Assembly (NCBI RefSeq): GCF_004634195.1
Contig: NZ_SKBP01000005.1
Location: forward strand, 62,001-126,000
Direction of reading: 5' to 3'
DNA length: 64,000 nt
DNA from: Flavobacterium salilacus subsp. salilacus
GTDB lineage: Bacteria > Bacteroidota > Bacteroidia > Flavobacteriales > Flavobacteriaceae
Position 1 is the stretch's first letter, and each line of letters starts with the position of its first letter. The notes beneath the pieces were generated by a model. That model was given only the letters and a program-made list of their open reading frames with translations. It was not told the DNA's origin and searched no databases. A program made the translations under genes and the position numbers. Of this stretch, positions 62,573-64,000 are shown in pieces.

Positions 62573-63340
62573 TTATTCTCCGTAATATCCTCGTCTTCTA
62601 CAATCCCAACCACAAGATGCAGCAGTCCATAAAACATCCGCTCCAGGATTGAGAGCAAACTGAACCCAATCTACTACATTATAGTCCTCATATTCATTTC
62701 TCATACACGCAACAACACAGTTTTCCCAAGCTGAAAGTGTTCTACCTTCACCTTCTTCATGATTGTGATTAATATCAGCATTGTGTATAAAAATTTGGAA
62801 TTTAATTCTAGATATTGTAATAAGAAATTCACTCACTTTCGTTTGGTCTGGAAAATTATCAAATACGAAATTTTCATAAGCTATGACATAATCTACTGAA
62901 GGAACAAAATTTAGCTTAAAGCTATCTAATAATGCAGTTTCATCAGAATTAAAATTATTTACATCGATAGGTTTTAATGTTTGAATTTTCCCATCTATGT
63001 ATGGCTTCAAATCATTCTCATAAGTTGCAGTGGAATCAGTAATGATTTGTTCTACATAGTTATCAATATCTTTATGAACAGCTAATATTGATTCGCCTTC
63101 ATAATCGTAATTGTTCTTTGAATTCCTAATATAATCTTCATTAAATACTATCGAGTCAGTATTTGACTTTAATTCAAATATTAAAGTATTTTCGCTCTTC
63201 AATTGAGATTCAAAAATTTGTAGCTTCTCTTTTAAGTTACTGTTGTTAGTTTCTGATACATAATTTTCATCTTTTGAGCAGGATACAATTAGTAGAGTTG
63301 TACTTAGAAAACCGATAATAAACAATCTTATTTTTTTCAT
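62573..63340 (-). CDS. lipoprotein with a conserved C-terminal cysteine motif
   Basis: 255 residues from ATG 63340 (MKKIRLFIIGFLSTTLLIVSC). Lipobox LIVSC at Cys21, then an Asn/Glu/Ser-rich helical region (25-200) of unknown fold. The C-terminal 50 residues differ in character: ENCVVACMRNEYEDYN, then GADVLWTAASCGWDCRRR, that is, C-x3-C ... C-x2-C with Trp residues around. Similar ends occur in other Bacteroidetes proteins, to my memory. An in-frame TTG or other start up to 63400 is unlikely because the signal peptide begins at 63340. AT-rich. Confidence 0.72.
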   Translation of the reverse strand: MKKIRLFIIGFLSTTLLIVSCSKDENYVSETNNSNLKEKLQIFESQLKSENTLIFELKSNTDSIVFNEDYIRNSKNNYDYEGESILAVHKDIDNYVEQIITDSTATYENDLKPYIDGKIQTLKPIDVNNFNSDETALLDSFKLNFVPSVDYVIAYENFVFDNFPDQTKVSEFLITISRIKFQIFIHNADINHNHEEGEGRTLSAWENCVVACMRNEYEDYNVVDWVQFALNPGADVLWTAASCGWDCRRRGYYGE

Positions 63341-63369
63341 TTTGTTTATAATTAATTTGTTGAATATAA

Positions 63370-63377
63370 CAAACTTA
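63370..63377 (-). promoter_or_regulatory. -7 promoter element of the cysteine-motif lipoprotein gene
   Basis: TAAGTTTG on the minus strand, with TTTG 16 bases further upstream (63394-63397). 30 bases before ATG 63340. Confidence 0.5.
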
Positions 63378-63452
63378 TATAAAATAAATTTTTCAAACAA
63401 TTTGACGTCTGTTAAAATTATTTTAAAAACAAAAAAAAATCGAATTTGTATA

Positions 63453-64000
63453 TTATTTCTGTTCAGCTAATACCTTATTGGGATCATACCCAAATAAGTG
63501 ATTTTTTTTAATAAGCTCGGCAATACCGGCAGGCAGCATATCTTCCCAACCTGTTTGTCCTTTACTTATCATTTTAAGTACTTCGCGTGAAAATATTTTA
63601 AGGTGACCTTCTTCCACACCCGGAATATCGATTACTTTACCATTAAACTTAAAGAATTTATACAACTCTTTCATTCGTGGGTGTACTTTAAGATTTTCAG
63701 AGGTTATAATAGTTCCGTCTTCATCTTCCATCGGGTATAAAAATACTTTAAGATCTCGGTAAAACAGTTTACCAAAAGCTTCCAGTATTCCTCCGCTTAG
63801 GTGTCGGTAATATTTTTCGTCAAATATGTCTATAAGGTTATTTACCCCCATAGCAAGCCCCATCCGGGCTTTTGTATAACTTGAAAAATATTCGACAACC
63901 TTATAGTATTCCTGAAAGTTAGATATCATAACTGTTTGTCCGAGAGAACAAAGTAACTCGGCTCTGTCCATAAAATCTCTTTCATCTATTTCACCTTCAG
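63453..64000 (-). CDS. conserved protein, C-terminal part, cut by the right edge
   Basis: The frame is open to the window end; an internal Met at 63971 is not the start, since nine in-frame sense codons precede it up to the edge. The visible 180 residues contain RAELLCSLGQTVMISNFQEYYKVVEYF and SGGILEAFGKLFYRDLKVFLYP, then a helical end with MISKGQTGWEDMLPAGIAELI. It resembles a conserved flavobacterial protein that databases sometimes label as a nicotinate-nucleotide adenylyltransferase or a TonB-linked protein; I do not trust either label and give no function. No signal peptide visible as the N terminus lies outside. Confidence 0.65.
   Translation of the reverse strand, partial: EGEIDERDFMDRAELLCSLGQTVMISNFQEYYKVVEYFSSYTKARMGLAMGVNNLIDIFDEKYYRHLSGGILEAFGKLFYRDLKVFLYPMEDEDGTIITSENLKVHPRMKELYKFFKFNGKVIDIPGVEEGHLKIFSREVLKMISKGQTGWEDMLPAGIAELIKKNHLFGYDPNKVLAEQK

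Noticed and set aside
63453..63971. Complete gene starting at Met 63971
   Set aside because: The frame stays open to the window edge with sense codons before that Met, so the real start lies outside.

Overview
The window looks like a chromosomal segment of a member of the Bacteroidota, most likely Flavobacteriaceae. The evidence is AT-rich DNA, many promoters of the Bacteroidetes type (-7 box TAnnTTTG, A-rich rather than Shine-Dalgarno leaders), a TonB-dependent receptor with DUF4249 lipoproteins, a monomeric NADP isocitrate dehydrogenase, a cyclophilin-FKBP fusion, a PUR-alpha-like DUF3276 protein, DUF4834-YfhO-glycosyltransferase order, and an alpha-oxoamine synthase of the kind used for sphingolipids or sulfonolipids. 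I saw no rRNA, tRNA, CRISPR array, transposase, integrase or phage gene.

Layout. 1-1.2 kb: start of an FAD monooxygenase (cut by the left edge) coupled to a flavin reductase, probably aromatic-CoA catabolism. 1.3-8.6 kb: a small orphan gene, uvrB, thiamine pyrophosphokinase, then a TonB-dependent receptor with two tandem DUF4249 lipoproteins. 9-15 kb: icd, rplS, trmD, a DUF1569 protein, the dual immunophilin, a secreted protein and a CsaA-like protein. 15.3-22.7 kb: DUF3276, an ABC exporter, leucine dehydrogenase, nusB-DUF1573-yajC, pepT and an HD phosphohydrolase. 22.7-31 kb: pyrD, HMG-CoA lyase, an HNH-type zinc protein, guaB, and the purB-kefF-like-kefB-like operon. 31-38 kb: an ECF sigma/anti-sigma/sirtuin/cyclotransferase operon, trmH, a carboxypeptidase-regulatory-domain protein, a DEAD-box helicase, rdgB and DUF4870. 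38.4-47.6 kb: TM2-DUF2752-TM2, the alpha-oxoamine synthase, an outer-membrane protein with a GNAT protein, a frameshifted DUF4834 gene, YfhO and a glycosyltransferase.

47.6-53.4 kb is the most accessory part. Two neighbouring genes encode proteins that share 36 of their first 50 residues and then diverge completely. One carries a DUF4157 (eCIS core) domain followed by a metzincin-type zinc protease. The other has no recognisable domain, a basic nuclear-localisation-like cluster and an acidic tail. A small membrane protein follows. This looks like a pair of exported effectors with a common loading module, probably cargo of an extracellular contractile injection system encoded elsewhere. Downstream lie a VOC protein, a lipoprotein acetolactate decarboxylase, a membrane-tethered J-domain protein and an unrecognised protein.

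53.4-64 kb: uvrA flanked by AT-rich accessory genes (the unrecognised protein and an FRG-domain protein), a YdeI-like gene, a second ECF sigma factor followed by a 47-residue gene, an endonuclease III with no cysteines, a peroxiredoxin, a calcium-binding-repeat lipoprotein with a membrane partner, a lipoprotein with a cysteine-motif C terminus plus a membrane protein, and a conserved gene cut by the right edge.

Several long open frames begin with a TTG that is really the end of a TAnnTTTG promoter box. I moved those starts downstream to the first ATG that fits the family, and say so in each entry. All function calls are from reading the sequence and family knowledge; no search was run.
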